A stretch of DNA of 64,000 bases from Okapia johnstoni (GCA_024291935.2 CM044316.1:72990501-73054500); one strand, 5' to 3'; positions 24,219 through 39,200 are shown, counted from the first letter of the stretch. Numbers and translations are program-made. The notes: generated by a model not told the origin, from the letters alone.

Positions 24219-27200
24219 GTTGTCCTTCTGGTTGAACTCAACATGTATTTCTGTATGAGGAACATGGCACTTAAAAATTTAAGTCTATGTGGTATCACAT
24301 TAAGCTCAATTTTGGCAGGAGTGTTAACATACAATTAAAAGGGATGTGACATGCCCAAAGCTTAACTTTTATTATTGCTTTAAGAAAGCTAAATTTCTCC
24401 AAAGATGTTTGCTTTATGATACAGCTGGGGAGCCTATATGATTAGAGCAGTCTTGGAGTGGAGATGGAATGTCTATATTAGTACTGTAGTGGACACAGTG
24501 CTTATAAACTGTTTAATGCTTTCAAGATAAGATAATGGATTTTACTATTAAAAATGAAGGCCAAACCCTGTCTTTGAAACTACTAAATTGTAGCTATAAT
24601 TCAGAAGGAAAAACTATCTCATCTTTTAAAATACACGTTTTTTTTCATCTCAGCACACTTCAGGTCACTTCTGATATTTATCTTTTTGGTAAGAATCTAT
24701 GAATATAAAGGTCTAGATTTTTTAAAAATGAAGAAAAACAATGTAAAAAGTTATTTTTACATAGTTTAGTTATACAAACTAAATTACATATAGAAATTAA
24801 ATCACTTAATGACATTCAATAGTTGGCATTTAATATCTCTAAGAACTAACTTGGGTGATTAGACATTATTAGTAACATACCCAGTTTTATTTCTGTCCAG
24901 GAGGCTGGGAGCCAAGGATCGGATATAAGCACAGGTACATATAAGCAGCAGGATTACAGTCAACAGACTCTGAAAATTGAAAATGGCAGACTAAAAAGAG
25001 AAAAAGAAAAATTAAATGTCACAAGATAAACTGCATAGGTAAAAAAAAGTCAGACAATTCCATATTAAGAATCACATTTTTTTCTTCAAAAAGGCAAACA
25101 GAATGACATGTCTGAGAACACTTTTTAAAAGCAAAGAGAAAGTGAAGTCGCTTAGTCGTGTCCGACTCTTTGCAACCCCTTGGACTGTAGCCTACCAGGC
25201 TCCTCTGTCCATGGAATTTTCCGGGCAAGAGTACTGGAGTGGGGTGCCATTTCCTTCTCCAGAGGATCTTCCCAACCCAGGGATCGAACCCAGGTCTCCC
25301 GCATTGCAGGCAGACGCTTTACCATCTGAGCCACCAGGGAAGCCTTAAAAGCAAAATCACAAGGTATTTTGACAGCATACCTTTTTCTCCATTCTCTGGG
25401 CTAAGGAATTCAGAAGATGCAACAAAAATTCTAAATTCAAGAACTTAAAAATACCACCAAAAATGTTACAAATCTAAAACAGCTCACCAAAGCCGAACCA
25501 ATAATACAGATGTCCTAGGATCCCAGACTACTAGGCAGAACATATGGTCTCCAAGCTCTGCAAGTAAGCTGGCTATGTAATACTGCCCTCTCTAAATCTC
25601 TGTTTCACATCAGTAAAACTAGGTGAAGAATGGGGAGACAAGACTCAACGTTGGCTCAAGATTTTTCAAGTCTGAAATTCTTTTAGAATAAGAATGCTTT
25701 AAATAGTCATGTTCCATACATTGACTAATAGTTGTCAATTAGGTTTTGGTGAAAAAAAGTACTTGCTCATTCACTGGTGATACTTTACAAGTTATTAAGA
25801 TAAAAAATTTAACACAAGAATCTGTTCTTAAATAAAACTGTTACACATTTATCATAATACTCATCCCTAAAGAGTGGACAAACTGAATCTCCAGCACCTA
25901 ACTATCCATCAGCCACACAGTGGGAGCCCAATAAGAGATGGTGGAGTAAATAAAACAAATTTTTAAAAGTACAGGAATACTACTGTACATACAATAAAGA
26001 ACAACTTTTCTATTTTATACAGGTAGCTAAAATATGGCAATCTCACACAGTAGCCAACAATATGTTTACTTAGTAGACTCAGAAGTACTTCCTGAGGGGG
26101 ATCAAGACGGTGGAGTAGTAGGATGTGAAACTCACCTCCACCAACAAAACACATCAAAAATACATCTACATGTGGAATAATTCTCACAGAAAACCAACTG
26201 GAAATGGGCAGAAGATCTCCTATATAAAAAAGCTGCAAGAAAGTAACCAGGTAGGACAGAGAAGAAAAAAGGCATCAAGATGGGACATCAAGATGCCTCT
26301 GGCAGGCATGTGTAAAGGAGAAAGGGTCTACACAGGTAGGCTTGGGAAGCATCCTTGCCTGCTGGAACAGACAGAGGGGTTTCAGGGGCCTAGACTTGAT
26401 AGGAATGTGCGCATGCTGGCTTGCTAACAATCAGGGTGGAGAGAGACTGGTGCTGATGGCTGCACCTCACCACACTTCCCAGTCAAAGTGTGAATCAGGT
26501 TGGGCTACAAATATGTACAGCAGCTAAGCAGTATATCTTGGCAGATATGCTCTGCAGGAGGACTCCATCTATTAAGAGCTGCAAGGAGCCAGCTCTCAGG
26601 GTCTGGATTGTGTTCCAGGTCTAGCCACAGAGCCCACAGTCCTGAGGCAGGAGGAAGATGGGCACCCACCAGGGTAAAGCAACTAGAGATTCATTTCCTA
26701 TGGACTGAAACTCCAAGGCAAGAATAGCAGCACAAATAAGGGAGGAGGCTGGGCCCTGCCCAGACCACACATTTCTCATTCATTTCTCATTTAGGGAGTC
26801 ATGAGATCTCCTTGACCGCATTCCTGCAGAAAGGCTCCCTGGAGGTCAAAGCAGGAGTGATGTCAAGGGATATTCTACCCATATGCCTTTTTGGTAGAAG
26901 TCATCTTGGCTAAGAGATGTGTGCTCACACATGTGAGGATCCTGAGATATACCAAATATGGACTGTGAACCAGGCAAATCAAAATGACTGGCCAAAAGAA
27001 ACCCAGAAGAAATTACCCCATAAAAGTAATTCAAACTGGCATGAGGGCGTGACTCAGCAACTCTGAGTCTGCCCATGTGTCTATCCACACATACTATACT
27101 CCCCCCCGCCCCCCCGCCCTTTAACAAACACTTTACTTGTTTCACTGCTTTCCAACTTTGTGGGTATTTCTTTTCTGCAAAGCTCAAGGGCCAGGGCCTT

Positions 27201-30200
27201 GTCACTGGCCACTGGTCTAATGGTAAGGATTGGTGTTCTCACTGCCACAACCTGGCCTCAGTCTCTGGGTGGGAACTCAAGCCCTGCTTCAAGCTGCTAC
27301 AGGTTGAAGCCACCTGAGATCAGTCTGAAGCAACCCTAAAGTGGAGGTGGGGGTAAAGGGGGGAGGAGCTGGTGGGTGGGTCTGGGTTTTGGCAGTGGTA
27401 CCTGGTGGACTTTGATATGCACAGAAAGGCATGTCTCCAGTAGAGAGCCCCTGTGAAGGAGTACTCAGTGCTCTAGGCCCACCCACTTCCCACCTCTGCT
27501 TGGAGCTGGATCTGAGGTAGGCAGGTCCTGAGAGAGGCCTGCCACAGAGGCAGTCAAGGTCCCAGGAAACAGCACAACCATCTTGATTCATGCAGCCACA
27601 GTGCCCTGGCCCCCAGCACCAGTCCACTCTGCACCACAGCCTACAGCTTAGCACTGTATTTGAGACTTTGGGCTGCTTATGGGCAGAACTGCAGCTGTCA
27701 AAAAATTGCACTCACACAGACTACACAGGGATGCTCCCATATTAAAAATACACCTTCAAGTCCACAGTAGAGAACTGTTTCTCTTAAATTCATAGAGACA
27801 GAAGAAGTTAAGAAAGATGAAAAAGCAGAGGAACTACTCAGATTTAAAAGAACAAGAGAAATTCCCCTGAAAGAAATGAAACGGCCCTCACCAGTCTCCC
27901 AGACCCTGAGTTCAAAAAGGAAGTAAGAAAAATGTTACAGGAATTAAAAAAGGTAACTGATAGAAAATTCAGATCATTGTAACAAGAAACTAGAAACTAT
28001 AAAGATGAACCGATCAAAGGTAGACAATACAATTGCTAAGATAAGAGCCAATCTAGGTGCAATCAACAGCAGGCTAAACAACAGAGAAGAACAAGTAAGT
28101 GATCTGGAGAACAGAATGATGGCAATCACTCAATCAGAACAGCTAAATAAAAAATTCTAAAAATATAAACAAGAGACCTCTGATGTATCATTCTGTTGTT
28201 GTCATTTAGTCAGTGAGTGGTGTCCAACTCTTTTGTGATTACCATGGACTGTAGCCCACTAGGCTCCTCTGTCAGTGGGATTCCCCATGTAACAATACTG
28301 GGTTGCCAATTCTTTCTCCAGTGAATGTTCCTGATCCAGGGATCAACCATGCATCTCCTGCATCAGTAGGTGGATTCTTTACCACTGAGCCTTCAGAGAA
28401 GTCCATCTGGTATATCATTAACTGTAACAAAATTCACAGTTCAGGGGTCCAAGAAGAAGAGAAATAAAAGGGGACTGAAAATGTATCTGAGGAAATCAGG
28501 GCTAAAAACTTCCCAAACCAAAAGAAAGCAACCGATATTCAGGTACAGGAAGCACAGAGGGTCCCCTAAAAAATGAAAGCAAACAGACCCACACCAACAC
28601 ATATCATAGTTAAAATGGCAAAAATTAAAAAACAAAGAAAGAAGTCTAAAAGTAGCAAGAGAAAACCAAAGAGTCATATTCAAGAGAATCACCATAAGGC
28701 TATCAGCTGAATTCTCTGCAGAAACTCTGTAGGCCAGAAGGGAGTGGCATGATATACTCAAAAAGTTCTGAAAGAGAAAAACCTACAACATACTAACCCT
28801 GCAAGATTACATTTAGAATATAAAGATGAATTTCTCAGACAAGCAAAAATTAAAAGAATACAGCAATTCCAAACCTACCCCAGAAGAAATATTGAAAGGT
28901 TTTCTCTAGAGAAAAGAAGCAAGATTTAATAGGAAAGGGGAAATTATAATAGAAAAAGCAAGCATATAAGAGGATTAAGATCATTTAAATAAGCCAGTAC
29001 ATTGACTGAAAAACAAGAAAAAATGATAACATGCAAGTAGACATAGTTATGTGTCAATATACTTAAAAAACCTGGTTCACCACAAATCAAAAATATACAA
29101 TAGACTGACAAAAATCAAACAGAAGGGAACTCAAGCATAATACAAAAGAAAACCAACAAACCACAAAAGAAAAAAAACAAAAAGAAATCAACAAAGAAGT
29201 ACAAAAGCACCTGGAAAACAAGGTTGAAAATGGCAATAAGTACATATTCATCAATAACTACTTTAAATGTCAATGGACTAAATGACCTGATCAAAAGACA
29301 GAGAGGCAGACTAGATGAAAAATAAGACACTGCAATATGCCACCTACAAAAGACTCACTTCAGGGTTAAGAACACACAGACTGCAAGTTAGTAGATGGAA
29401 AAAGATATTTCATGGAATTGGAAATGATAAGAAATTGGTGGTAGCAGTATTCATATTAGACAAAGGAGACTTAAAGTCCATAAAGAAAGGCAGGAAGGAC
29501 ATTATATAATAATATATGGATAAAAACAACCAGAGGGTCTTACACTAATTACATATATGCATCAATGGCCAGATCTTTCAGACAGAAAATCAGTAAAGAA
29601 ACAGATATCTTGAATGACACATCAGACCAGTTGGACTTGATATCTACAAGACACTACATCTCCAAAAATCAGAATACATGTTTTTTCTTTTAAATAAGCA
29701 CACATGGAACATTCTCTAGGACAGACTACATGCTAGATCACAAAACAAGCCTTAACAAATTTAAGAGCACAGAAATCATCTTAAGCATCTTTTCTGACCA
29801 CAATGGTATGAAAGTAGACATCAACCACAGGGGGATAAAAAAACAGGAAAAAAACGAACATATGGAGACTAAACAACATGCTACAAAAATATAAATGGGA
29901 CAATGATGAAATAAAAGAAAACAAACAAACAAACCTTGAAACAAATGACAACGAAAACGTGCATGCTCAGTCACTAAGTTGTGTCTGACTCTTTGCAACC
30001 CCATGGACTGTAGTCTGCCAGGTTCCTCTGTCCATGGGATTTTCCAGGCAAGAATACTGGAGTGGGTTGCCATTTCCTTCTCCAGAGGATCGTCCCAATT
30101 CAGGGATCAAACTAGTGTCTTCTGCATTGGTATGTGGATTCTTTACCACTGAGCCACCAGGGAAGCCCTCAAATGAAAACACACCCTTACAAAATCTATG

Positions 30201-33200
30201 GGATGCAGCAAAAACAATTCTAAGAAGAAAGTGCATAGAAGCACAGGTCTTCCTCAAGAAACAGGAAAAATCTCTAACAAACAACCTAATTACCACCTAA
30301 AACAATCAGAAAAATAACAAACAAACCTCAATGTCACCTAAAGGAAGGAAATAATAAAGATCTGAAGGCAATAAAATAGTTATTAAAAATAATACAATAG
30401 AAAAGATCAGTAAAATTCAGAGCAAGGTTTTTGAAAAGTCAAACAATCTACAAAATCTAGCCAGGTTTATCAAGAAAAGAGAGAGGGCCTAAATAAACAA
30501 AATAAGAAATGAAAAAGAATAACAACTGATACCACAGAAATATAAGAAAATCATAAACATATAAACAATTATATGCCAACGAATTGGACAACCTAGAAGA
30601 AATGGACTAGTTTATAGAAACACAAAGCCTGCCTAAATTGAGTGAACATAACTTGAACAGACTGATCAAGTGAAAGAAAACCTGTAATAAAAATACTCTT
30701 TGCAAACAAAAGTCCAGGAGTGGGCAGCTTCACTGTGGAATTCTACCAAACATACAAGGAAGCACTTAAATCTACGCTTCTCAAATTAGTCCAAAAGTTG
30801 AAAAGGACAGAGTGCTACCAAATTCATACCATGACACCACTATCACCTTGATACCAAAGCCAGACAAAGACACTACAAAAAAAGAAAATAACAAGCCAAT
30901 ATCTTTGATGAATATAGATATAAAAATACTCAAAATATTAGCAAACTGAATCCAATAATACATTAAAAGGATATGATCAAGTGGGATTTATCCCAAGGAT
31001 GCAAAGGTTTCTCAATATCCACAAATCACTCAGTATCAGCAGACTGATGAATAAAAATCACATGATCACCTCAATAAACACAGAAAATGAATTCAAACAA
31101 AATGCAACATCTTTCCATAATAAAAACTATAAAACTAGATATAGAGGAAACATCTCAACACAATAAAAGATATTTAGGACAAACTCACAGGCAACAGTCG
31201 GCGATGCTGAGAAGCTGAAAGCCTTCCTACTAAATTTCAGAACAAGGGAAGGATGCTCACTCTTACCAATTCTATTCAACAGTGTGAATTCAACAGTGAA
31301 AACCCTACTTACAGCAATCAGACAAAGAAAAGAAATAAAGGGCGTCCAAAATGGAAGGGAAGAAGTAAAACTATCTCTGTTTGCAGATGACATGATATCC
31401 TATCTAGAGAACCCTAAAGTCTCCATACAAGAACTATTAGAACTAGTAAATAAATTCAGCAAGGTAGCAGATACAACTTTAATATACAGAAGTCAGTTGC
31501 ATTTCTTTACACTAACAATGAACTATCAGAAAGTAAAAAACAGTCCTGTTTAAAATTGCATCCTCCCTCCCCCAAATAAAGCCTAGGAATAAATTTATGC
31601 AAGTTGCTGAAAACTTATATGCTGAAGACTATAAAACACTGCTAAAGGAAAACTAAAGATAACTCAAAGAAATGGAAAGATATCACATGCTCTTGGATTG
31701 GAAGAATTAACATTGCTAAAATAGCCATACTACCCAAAGCAATCTATAGATTTAATGTGATCCATATCAAAACAAAACACCTGTGACAGTTTTCACAGAA
31801 CTAGTAACAATAACCCTAAAATTTACATGGAACCACATAAGACTCAGAATTTCCAAAGCAATCCTGAGGACAAAGGACAAAGCTGGAAGCCTAAACCCTT
31901 TCAGACTTCAGACAAGAATACACAAAGCTACAATAATCACAACAGCATCCTATAAGTACAAAAATAAACATCTGGTCAATGGATAGAATAGAGAGCCCAG
32001 TAATAAACCGATACACCCACAGTCAATTTACTGATGACAAAGGAAGTGAGAATATATAATGGAGAAAAGACAATCTCTTCAACAAGTGTTGTTGGGAATG
32101 CTGGACAGCTATACAAAAATCAATGAAATTGAACACTCCCTCACACCACAGACAAAAATAAACTCAAACTGGATTAAAGACTTAAATATAAATATAAATA
32201 AGACATGACACCATGAAAACAAACCCAGGCAAAATATTCTCAGACATAAATTGTAGCAGTTATTTTTGCAAGGCAAAAGAAATAAAAGCAAAACAAGCAA
32301 ATGGGACCTAATCAAACTTAAATGTTTTTGCCCAGCTAAGGAAACTATCAACAAAACAGACAACCTATGGAACAGGAGAAAATATTTGCAATGGGTGAGA
32401 CCTACAAGGGATTAATATCAAAAATATACAAACAGCTTGTGCAATACAAGTGAGAAAACACACAACCCAATCCAAAAAGTGCTAAACAGGCATCTCTCCA
32501 AATAAGACATTCAGATGGCCAATAGGTACGTTAAAAAATGCTTTTAACAAGGTTAATTATTAGAGAGATGCAAATCAAAATCACAATGACGTATCACGTC
32601 TCACCTCACACTGGTTAGAATAACTCTGATCAGAAAGTCTACAAATAACAAATGTTGGAGAGGGTGCGGAGAAAAGGGTACCCTCTTATATCGTTTTTGG
32701 GAATGTAAATTGGTGCAGCCACTATGGAAAACAGTATGAAGTTTCCTTTAAAAAAGAAAAACAGACCTATCAAGTGATCCTGCTGCAATCCTACTCGGCA
32801 TCTATCAGGAAAATGCGAAAACTCCAATTTCGAAAGACACATACACTTCACTGCCCACGGCAGCACTGCATGCCAGCCTCGTGGTAAGACCTGTCCACCC
32901 ACCTATCAACAGAGGCTGGCTTAAGATGTGACACAGACACACCGGAAAAGCACGCAGCCACGAGAGAGTGAAATACTGCCATTGCAGCAAAATAAAAAGA
33001 CCTAGACAACATTACACTCAGCAAAGTTTAAGTCACAGAAAGACAAATATCATATGATATCACTTACATGCGTAATCTAAAACACAATAAAAATGAATCT
33101 ATATACAAAACAAAGATAAAGAACTCAAACTTACGGTTACTAAAGGGCCAGGGGAGGGGGAAGGGATAAATAAGGAGTACAGGATTAGCAGATACACATT

Positions 33201-36200
33201 ATTATACATAAAACAGATAAGCAATAAGAATTTACTGTATAGCATAGGGAATTATATTCAATATTTTATAATAACATATAATGGAAAAAGTATCAAAAAA
33301 AATATATCTGAATCCCTTTGCTGAATACTTGAAACTGACAGAATATTGTAAATCAAACTATACTTCAGTTAAGTACAAGGTACTTCTTGTAAAGTGAGGA
33401 GTTAGGCAAGTAAGAGTTATTAAAAAAATACTAAGACGAAATTGTAGCTTGAAAATAAGTGCTACCCTAAAAAGCCCATAAGAATGTAGAGAAAAATGAT
33501 TATAGATCATAAGGGAATTAAAACTGAGTAAGGTGGATAGGAACACAATATTTAAATTGATAGACTGCATAATTATAATTCAACCAGTAGAAAAAGGACT
33601 CCACTTATAATAGCAATTAGAACAAAAAGCTAAAATATTCAACATATAGGAACAATCTTAATAAGAAATCTGTAATACTGGCAATAAAGACTAAAATTGA
33701 CAAAGCCTTAAAACATACTAAAGCACACGAAAGTTGAATGGGTGGGATACCAGGTTTTTATAGCAGCACTGTAAAGCTAATCTGTAAATTTAAAGTGAAC
33801 CCAACAGCAACAAGTTATTTTTCAAGTTGACAACTGATTTTTGAAGTACATGTAGAAAAATAGGAAAAATAATCAGGAGAATCCGAAAAAAAGAATTACA
33901 TCTTTCAGAAACTGTCAGAATATTTTTTTAATCTTTTACACATTTTTAATGATTTAATTTACAAGCTATTCAAAACGTTAAGAAAACTATACATACTATT
34001 TGCCAAAATTTTAAGGACAAAAAAATCATCCTGTACAATGCTAAGTGATGGGAAAAACAAGAAACAAGACTCACAATAAGTATATCTATACTAGGTTAAG
34101 ACTTTATGCAAGGAAGAGGAGATAATGCAGTGCTCTCTCTCAAACGTTTTTAACCTAATTCTCAACTTTCCTGAATTTCTTAAACTTTTGAAGTGTTACT
34201 ATTATGGGTTGAATAAGGTAAAATTGATTTGTAATTACTGTTTTTAATAGTTATTTTCATACAGGAAACTATGGGCACATATTCACCCCACTTGAACGAT
34301 TCTATGATGACCTACAAGACCTCCTAGAACTAACACCAATGAAAGCTGTCCTTTTCATCAGAGAGGACTGGAATGCAAAAGTAGGAAGTCAAGAGACACC
34401 TGGAGTGAGATGCAAGTTTGGCAGTACAAAATGAAGCAGTGCAAAGGCTAACAGAATTTGCCAAGAAAACACACTGTTGATAGCAAACACCGTCTTCCAA
34501 CAACACAAGAGACAACTCTACACATGGACATCACCAGATGGTCAATACCAAAATCAGATTGATTATATTCTTTGTGGCTGAAGATGGAGAAGCTCTATAT
34601 AGTCAGCAAAATTACGACCTGGAGCTGACTGTGGCTCAGATCATCAGCTCCTTATTGCAAAATTCAAGCTCAAATTGAAGAAAGTGGGGAAAACCACTAG
34701 ACCATTCAGGTATGACCTAAATCAAATCCCTTATGATTATACAGTGGAAGTGACAGATACATCCAAGGCATTAGATCTGGTAGACAGAGTACCTGAAGAG
34801 CTACGGATGGAGGTTCATAACACTGTGCAGAAGGTGATGACTAAAACTATCCCCAAAAAAGAGAAATGCAAGAAGGCAAAGTGATGTCTGAGGAGGCATT
34901 ACAAACAGCTGAGAAAAGAAGAGAAGCAAAAGGCAAAGGAGAAAGGGAAAGATATACCCAACTGAATGCAGAGTTCCAGAATAGCAAGGAGAGATAAGAA
35001 AGCCTTCGTAAGTGAACAATGCAAAGAAATAGAGGAAAGCAATAGAATGGAAGACTGGAGACCTCTTCAAGAATATTGAAGATATCGAGGGAGTATTTCA
35101 TGCAAGGATGGGCACAAAAAAGGAAAGAAATGGTAAAGACAAAAAAAGCAGCAGCAGAGATTAAGAGGTGACAAGAATGTACAGAAGAACTATATTAAAA
35201 AGCTCTTAATAACCCAGATAACCACAGTGGTATGGTAACTGACCTAGAGCCAGACATTCTAGAGAGTAAAGTCAAGTGGGCCTCAGAAAACCTAACTATG
35301 AACAAAGCTAGTGGAAGTGATGGAATTTCAGCTGAGCCATTTCAAATTCTAAAAGGTGATCCTGTTAAAATGCTGCACTCAATATGTCAGCAAATTTGGA
35401 AACTCAGCACTGGCCACAGGACTGGAAAAGGTCAGTTTTCATTCCAATTCCAAAGAAAGATAATGCCAAAAAATGTTCAAACTATGATATAATTGAGCTC
35501 ATTTCACATGCTAGCAAGGTAATGCTCAAAATTCTTCAAGCTAGGCTTCAGCAGTATGTGAACCAAGAATTTTGAGACGTACAAGCTGGGTTTAGAAAAG
35601 GCAGAAGGAAAAGAAATCAAAGTGCCAAAATTTGTTGAATCATAAAAAAAGTAAGGGAATTCCAGACAATCATCTACTTCTGTTTCATTGGAATGTTAGG
35701 TCCATGAATCAGGGCAAATTGGAAGTGGTCAAACAGGAGATGACAAGACTGAACATCGACATTCTAGGAATCAGTGAACTAAGATGGACTGGTATGGGTG
35801 AATTTAACTTAGATGACCATTATACTACTGTGGGCAGGAATCCCGTAGAAGAAATGGAGTAGCCATCATAGTCAACAAAAGAGTCCGAAACGTAGTACTT
35901 GGATGCAATCTCAAAAACGACAGAATGATCTCTGTTCGTTTCCAAGGCAAACCATTCAATATCATGGTAATTCAAGTCTATACCCCGACCAGTAACACCA
36001 AAAAAGCTGAAGTTGAACACTTCTATGAAGACCTACAAGAACTTCTAGAACTAACACCCCAAAAAAGATGTCCTTTTCATTACAGGAGACTGGAATGCAA
36101 AAGTAGAAAGTCAAGAAACACCTGTAGTCACAGGCAAAGTCAGCCTTGGAGTACAGAATGAAGCAGGGCAAAGGCTAATAGAGTTTTGCCAAGAGAACGC

Positions 36201-39200
36201 ACTGGTCATAGCGAACACCCTTTTCCAACAACACAAGAGAAGACTCTACACATGGACATCACCAGGTGGTCAACACCGAAATTAGATTGATTATATTCTT
36301 TGCAGCCAAAGATGGAGAAGCTCTATACAGTCAGCAAAAACAAGACCGGGAGCAGACTGGCTCAGATCATGAACTGCTTATTGCCAAATTCAGACTTAAA
36401 TTGAAGAAAGTAGGGAAAACCACTAGTCCATTCAGGTATGACCTAAATCAAATCCCTTGACTATACAGTAGAAGTGAGAAATAGATTTAAAGGACTAGAT
36501 CTGATAGACAGAGTGCCTGATGAACTATGGATGGAGGTTCATGATGTTGTACAGGAGACAGGAATAAAGACCATCCCCAAGAAGAAGAAATGCATAAAAG
36601 CAAAATGGCTGTCTGAGGAGGCCTTACAAATAGCTGTGGAAAGACGGGAAGTGAAAAGCAAAGGAGAAAAGGAAAGATATATCCATTTGAATGCAGAGTT
36701 CCAAAGAATAGCAAGGAGAGATAAGAAAGCCTTCCTCAGCGATCACTGCAAAGAAATAGAAGAAAACAACAGAATGGGAAAGACTAGAGATTTTTTCAAG
36801 AAAATTAGAGATACCAAGGGAACATTTCATGCAAAGATGGGACAGAAATGGAAGGGACCTAACAGAAGCAGAAGATATTAAGTAAGAAAAGGTGGCAAGA
36901 ATACACAGAAGAATTGTACAAAAAAGTTCTTCATGACCCAGACAATCACGATGGTGTGATCACTCACCTAGAGCCAGACATCCTGGAATGTGAAGTCAAG
37001 TGGGCCTTAGGAAGCATCACTACGAACAAAGCTAGTGGAGATGATGGAATTCCAGTTGAGCTATTTCAAATCCTGAAAGATGATGCTGTGAAAATGCTGC
37101 ACTCAAATATGCCAGCAAATATGGAAAACTCAGCAGTGGCCACAGGACTGGAAAAGGTCAGTTTTCATTCCAATCCCAAAGAAAGGCAATGCCAAAGAAT
37201 GCTCAAACTACCGCACAATTGCACTCATCTCACACGCTAGTAAAGTAATGCTCAAAATTGTCCAAGCCAGGTTTCAGCAATACGTGAACTGTGAACTTCC
37301 AGATGTTTAATCTGGTTTTAGAAAAGGCAGAGGAACCAGAGATCAAATTGTCAACATCCGCTGGATCATCGAAAAAGTGAGAGAGTTCCAGAAAAACATC
37401 TGTTTCTACTTTATTGACTATGCCAAAGCCTTTGACTATGTGGATCACAATAAAGTGTGGACAATTCTAAAAGAGATGGGAATACCAGCCATCTGACCTG
37501 TCTCTTGAGAAACCTGTATGCAGGTCAGGACGCAACAGTAAGCACTAGACATGGAACAACAGACTGGTTCCAAATAAGAAAAGGAGTACGTCAAGGCTGT
37601 ATATTGTCACCCTGCTTATTTAACTTATATGCAGAGTACATCATGAGAAACGCTAGGCTGGAGGAAGAACAAGCTGGAATCAAGACTTCCGGGAGAAATA
37701 TCAATAACCTCAGATATGCACATGACACCACCCTTATGGCAGAAAGTGAAGGAGAACTAAAGAGTCTTCTAATGAAAGTGAGAGAGGAGAGTGGAAAAGT
37801 TGGCTTAAAGTTCAACATTCAGAAATTCAGTCATCTGTTCCCATGACTTCATGGCAGATTGATGGGGAAACAGCGGCAGACCTTGTTTTTCTGGGCTCCA
37901 AAATCATTGCAGATGGTAACTGCAGCCATGAAATTAAAAGACACTTGCTCCTTGGAAGGAAAGTTATGACCAACCTAGACAGCATATTAAAAAGCAGAGA
38001 CATCACTTTGCCAAGAAAGGTCCGTCTAGTCAAGGCTATGGTTTTTCCAGTGGTCATGTATGGATGTGAGAGTTGGATGGTGAAGAAAGCTGAGCACCGA
38101 AGAATTGATGCTTTTGAACTGTGGTGTTGGAGAAGACTCTTGAGAGTCCCTTGGACTGCAAGGCGATCCAACCAGTCCATCCTAAAGGAGATCAGTCCTG
38201 GGTGTTCATTGGAAGGACTGATGTTGAAGCTGAAACTCCAATACTTTGGCCACCTGATGCGAAGAGCTGACTCACTGGAAAAGACCCTGATGCTGGGAAA
38301 AATTGAGGCGGGAGGAGAAGGGGACGACAGAGGATGAGATGGCTAGATGGCATCACCAACTCGATGGACAAGGGTTTGGGTGGACACAGGGAGTTGGTGA
38401 TGGACAGGGAGGCCTGGCGTGCTGTGGTCATGGGGTCGCAAAGAGTAGGACATGACTGAGCGACTGAACTGAAAGTCTTTGACCGTGTGCATCACAAAAA
38501 ACTGGAAAATTCTTAAAGAGGTGAGAATACCAGACCATCTTAGCTGTCTCCTGATACACCTGTATGTAGGACATGAAGCAACAGGTAGAATCTTACATGG
38601 AACAACTGACTGGTTCAAAATTGAGAAAGGAGTATGAAAAGGCTATATATAACTTATATGCAGAGTACATCACGTGACATACCAGGCTGTATGAACGACA
38701 AGCTGGAATCAAGATTGCCAGGAGAAATATCAACATCCTCAGATATTCAGATATCCCTCTAATGGCAAAAAGTGAAGAGGAACTAAAGAGCATCTTGAAG
38801 AGAGTAAAATAGCTGGCTTAAAACTCAGTATTCAAAAACACTATGATTATGGCATCCAGTCCCAACACTTAACGGCAAATAGAAGGGGAAACAGTGGAAG
38901 CAGTAACAGATTTTATCTTCTTGGGTTCCAAAATCACTGCTGATGGTGACTGCAGCCAAGAAATTAAAAGACACTTGCTCCTTGGAAGGAAAGCTATAAC
39001 AAACCTAGATATTGTATTAAAAAACAGAGAGATCATTTTGCAAACAAAGGCTTGTATAGTCAAGCTATGATTTTTCCAGTAGTCATGGTAAGGATGTGAG
39101 AGTTGGGCCATAAAGAAAGCTGAATGCTGAAGAATTGATGCTTTTGAATTGTGGTGCTGGAGAAGACTCTTGAGAGACCAGTGGACTTCAAGGAGATAAA

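Larger units (their letters stand above)
26095..33379 (+). mobile_element. Near full-length L1 (7.3 kb), inactive
   Basis: The 5' end reads AGGGGGATCAAGACGGTGGAG. The 5' UTR runs to about 27.7 kb, a decayed ORF1 region to about 28.9 kb, and ORF2 from about 29.2 kb. ORF2 keeps [13 protein letters not shown] (RT catalytic box, near 31375-31415), and the 3' end is at about 33.37 kb. Stops and frameshifts break every frame. Imperfect 10-bp flanks GTACTTCCTG (26085-26094) and GTACTTCTTG (33380-33389) are likely the target duplication. Two Bov-tA SINEs interrupt it. It is antisense to TMEM167A. Confidence 0.88.

Noticed and set aside
27289..27711. 140-codon minus-strand open frame, rich in Cys, Trp and Pro
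   Set aside because: It lies within the L1 5' UTR in antisense and no protein family is recognised.
37843..38337. 164-codon open frame with clear protein similarity
   Set aside because: It is the BovB C-terminal region ([21 protein letters not shown]), part of copy B, not a host gene.
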